From Mesorhizobium loti (GTDB lineage: Bacteria > Pseudomonadota > Alphaproteobacteria > Rhizobiales > Rhizobiaceae), in the NCBI GenBank assembly GCA_002356515.1, contig AP017605.1:4535001-4599000 (forward strand): DNA of 64,000 nt, written 5' to 3'. The position numbers and the translations under genes were made by a program. Each line of letters begins with the position of its first letter. Position 1 is the first letter of the stretch. A model generated the notes under the pieces. It searched no databases. It saw nothing but the letters and a program-made list of their open reading frames with translations, and was not told the origin of the DNA. Below, piece after piece: positions 62,639 through 64,000 of this stretch.

Positions 62639-62670
62639 CCATTCTGACTATCTTGACTATATAAGAATGG
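62639..62670. promoter_or_regulatory. vapBC operator/promoter palindrome
   Basis: CCATTCT (62639-62645) and AGAATGG (62664-62670) are perfect arms enclosing the repeated half-site TGACTATCT TGACTATAT. The A+T-rich spacer includes a plausible -10 (TATATAG on the minus strand). This fits antitoxin autoregulation. The following gap to 62807 holds no supported gene. Confidence 0.6.
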
Positions 62671-62807
62671 CGATGAGGCGGCAACAGGGAAGGAGCGAGC
62701 ATGCCTTTGACTGGTCCGCAACCAGTCACGCTGTCGTTGATATTTTTCGGCTATCTCGGCCAACAGATGGCCGAGATGCTTCTGGCCGTGCGGCTGCTCG
62801 GACGCTG

Positions 62808-63602
62808 CTACTCGCCAATCACTCCGGCGATGTTCTGGTCGTAGTCGACCAGCGACCCGGTCATGACACCGGCCTGCGGGCTGATCATGTAGGTGATCAG
62901 CCGGGCGAGCTGGTCCGGCTTGACCAACTGGCCCATCGGCTGCGCGGCCTCGGCTTTCGCCAGCCAGTCATCGGGCGCGTCGTGCCATTTCTTCTGCACG
63001 ATGTCCTCGCCCTCCGTGTCCATCCATCCGGGCAGCACGGCGTTGCAGCGGATGCGGTTCTTCCGATACGAGCTGGCGACGTTCTTGGTCAACGTCATCA
63101 GCGCGCCCTTGCTGGTCGAATAGGGCGTCAGGAAGGACTGGCCGGCATGTGCCGACATCGACAGCACGTTGACGATCGAGCCCGGTGCCTTGCGCTCCAG
63201 GAGATGCGCGACGAGCCCCTGCATCAGGAAGAACGGGCCACGCACATTGGTGTCGAAGATCTGGTCGAAGAGCTCTTCCGAGGTTTCGACCAGTGAGCCG
63301 CGCGCCGAGGTGGCGGCGGCGTTGACCAGCGCATTGATGCTGCCGAAATGCGAGAGCGCGGTGGCGACGGCGCGCTTGCAGTCGGCCACCTTCGAGACGT
63401 CGGCGCTGATGAAGATCGCGTCGACGCCGGCCTTCTTGAAGTGGGCGGCGGCCTTGTCGCCCTTCTCCTGCGAGCGGCCGATGAGCGCCAGCGCCCGGCA
63501 GCCTTCGTCGGCCAGCGCCTCGGCGACGGCGAAGCCGATGCCTTGGGCGCCGCCGGTGACGATGGCGCGTGTTGTCGAATTGCGATCGGTTGATGCGCTC
63601 AT
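62808..63602 (-). CDS. Short-chain dehydrogenase/reductase
   Basis: The 264-residue SDR has TGGAQGIG, the NAA variant of NNAG (LVNAAAT), Ser in NVLSMSAHAG and the YSTSK catalytic pair. It should oxidise a sugar, polyol or hydroxy acid with NAD(P). It lies downstream of an iolG-like gene on the same strand, 30 bases apart, so a role in inositol or related polyol breakdown is likely (inference). Confidence 0.9.
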   Translation of the reverse strand: MSASTDRNSTTRAIVTGGAQGIGFAVAEALADEGCRALALIGRSQEKGDKAAAHFKKAGVDAIFISADVSKVADCKRAVATALSHFGSINALVNAAATSARGSLVETSEELFDQIFDTNVRGPFFLMQGLVAHLLERKAPGSIVNVLSMSAHAGQSFLTPYSTSKGALMTLTKNVASSYRKNRIRCNAVLPGWMDTEGEDIVQKKWHDAPDDWLAKAEAAQPMGQLVKPDQLARLITYMISPQAGVMTGSLVDYDQNIAGVIGE

Positions 63603-63632
63603 CGCTTTGCTCCTGTGGCTTGGGTCCGGTTC

Positions 63633-64000
63633 TTACTTGTCGAGGCGGACGGTCTTGCCCGTCGTCGCCGACTTCAGCGCCGCATCCGCCAGCTTCAGCG
63701 CCACCAGGCCGTCGGCGCCGCTCGGAGCCGCTTTCTTGCCTGAGGTCGCGGCGGCGATGAACGAGGCGATCTCGATGGCATAGGCGTCGAGATAGCGGGT
63801 CATGAAGAAGTCGTGCAGCGGCGGGCGCGTATAGCCCTTGTCGTTTGCCACTTCGATCGACACCGGCCGCTGGTTTTCAGCTGCGACCATGCCTTTCGAG
63901 CCGTGCACCTCGATGCGCTGGTCGTAGCCATAGGTGGCGCGGCGCGAGTTGGAGATGACGGCCTGCTTGCCCGAAGCGGTCTCCAGGATGACGCTGACCG
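63633..64000 (-). CDS. Inositol 2-dehydrogenase-like Gfo/Idh/MocA oxidoreductase (partial, N-terminus beyond window)
   Basis: The last 122 codons encode a C-terminal Gfo/Idh/MocA domain. ISNSRRATYGYDQRIEVHGS, KGMVAAENQRP and the FFMTRYLDAYAIEIASFI segment match inositol 2-dehydrogenase (IolG/IdhA), which converts myo-inositol to 2-keto-myo-inositol (from memory). The N-terminal Rossmann domain lies beyond the right edge, so the call rests on the C-terminus alone and no symbol is given. Confidence 0.85.
   Translation of the reverse strand, partial: VSVILETASGKQAVISNSRRATYGYDQRIEVHGSKGMVAAENQRPVSIEVANDKGYTRPPLHDFFMTRYLDAYAIEIASFIAAATSGKKAAPSGADGLVALKLADAALKSATTGKTVRLDK

Noticed and set aside
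62667..63296. Plus-strand ORF opposite the SDR at 62808
   Set aside because: Shadow of a clear SDR with catalytic motifs on the other strand.

Overview
The window is GC-rich, densely coded DNA that reads like the chromosome of a rhizobium, most likely Mesorhizobium or a close relative (inference). The grounds are the urease/DUF1272 block, a NodF/NodE-like pair, an inositol (iol) cluster with an RpiR-type regulator of rhizobial type, many carbohydrate ABC transporters, and palindromic intergenic repeats of a kind common in Rhizobiales. There is one tRNA (Arg, CCG) and no rRNA, CRISPR array or transposase.

Layout. 1-1383: ureD, ureA and a DUF1272 gene (minus strand; ureBC presumably lie beyond the left edge). 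1586-3053: an acyl carrier protein and a 3-oxoacyl-ACP synthase that closely resemble NodF and NodE. 3280-10895: assorted housekeeping and unknown genes (glutathione transferase, H1-like basic protein, FrcK-like kinase, aldose-epimerase-like protein, a large membrane/coiled-coil protein, a D,D-carboxypeptidase lipoprotein, a DUF1003 protein). 10901-19861: a type I restriction-modification cluster hsdM-hsdS-(DUF3883-like)-hsdR-(nuclease-like) with a divergent HNH-like gene, ending at tRNA-Arg. 20800-28868: a carbohydrate ABC transporter and two SDR-like genes flanked by two LacI-family regulators. 29016-46425: a large sugar or sugar-acid catabolic locus with two enolase-superfamily dehydratases, a split transketolase, an SDR, an E1alpha-E1beta-lipoyl fusion, a 2-hydroxyacid dehydrogenase, a degenerate E2, a GntR regulator, two tandem binding proteins, an ABC transporter with one permease broken by an amber codon, and an SMP-30 lactonase. 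46697-50347: small membrane genes and phosphonate genes (phnN, phnM, a DUF1045 protein). 50500-58814: iolB, iolE, iolD, iolC, iolR and a Gfo/Idh/MocA dehydrogenase. 58827-64000: a WYL regulator with a LysE exporter, a DAHP synthase behind a leader-peptide attenuator, vapBC, an SDR, and the end of an iolG-like dehydrogenase.

The catabolic locus appears to be tied together by two operator families read directly from the sequence. One is a 14-bp palindrome close to GCTATTATAATAGC, found in front of four transcription units including the GntR gene itself. The other is the identical 14-mer TGGTACCGGTATCA, found once between the divergent SDR and dehydratase operons and once before the second binding protein. 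Together with the fused E1-lipoyl protein and an E2 lacking its catalytic histidine, this suggests an unassigned acid-sugar pathway. The other notable regulatory signal is a transcription attenuator before the DAHP synthase, with a leader peptide carrying consecutive Tyr-Trp-Tyr-Phe codons, a terminator hairpin and a matching antiterminator segment.
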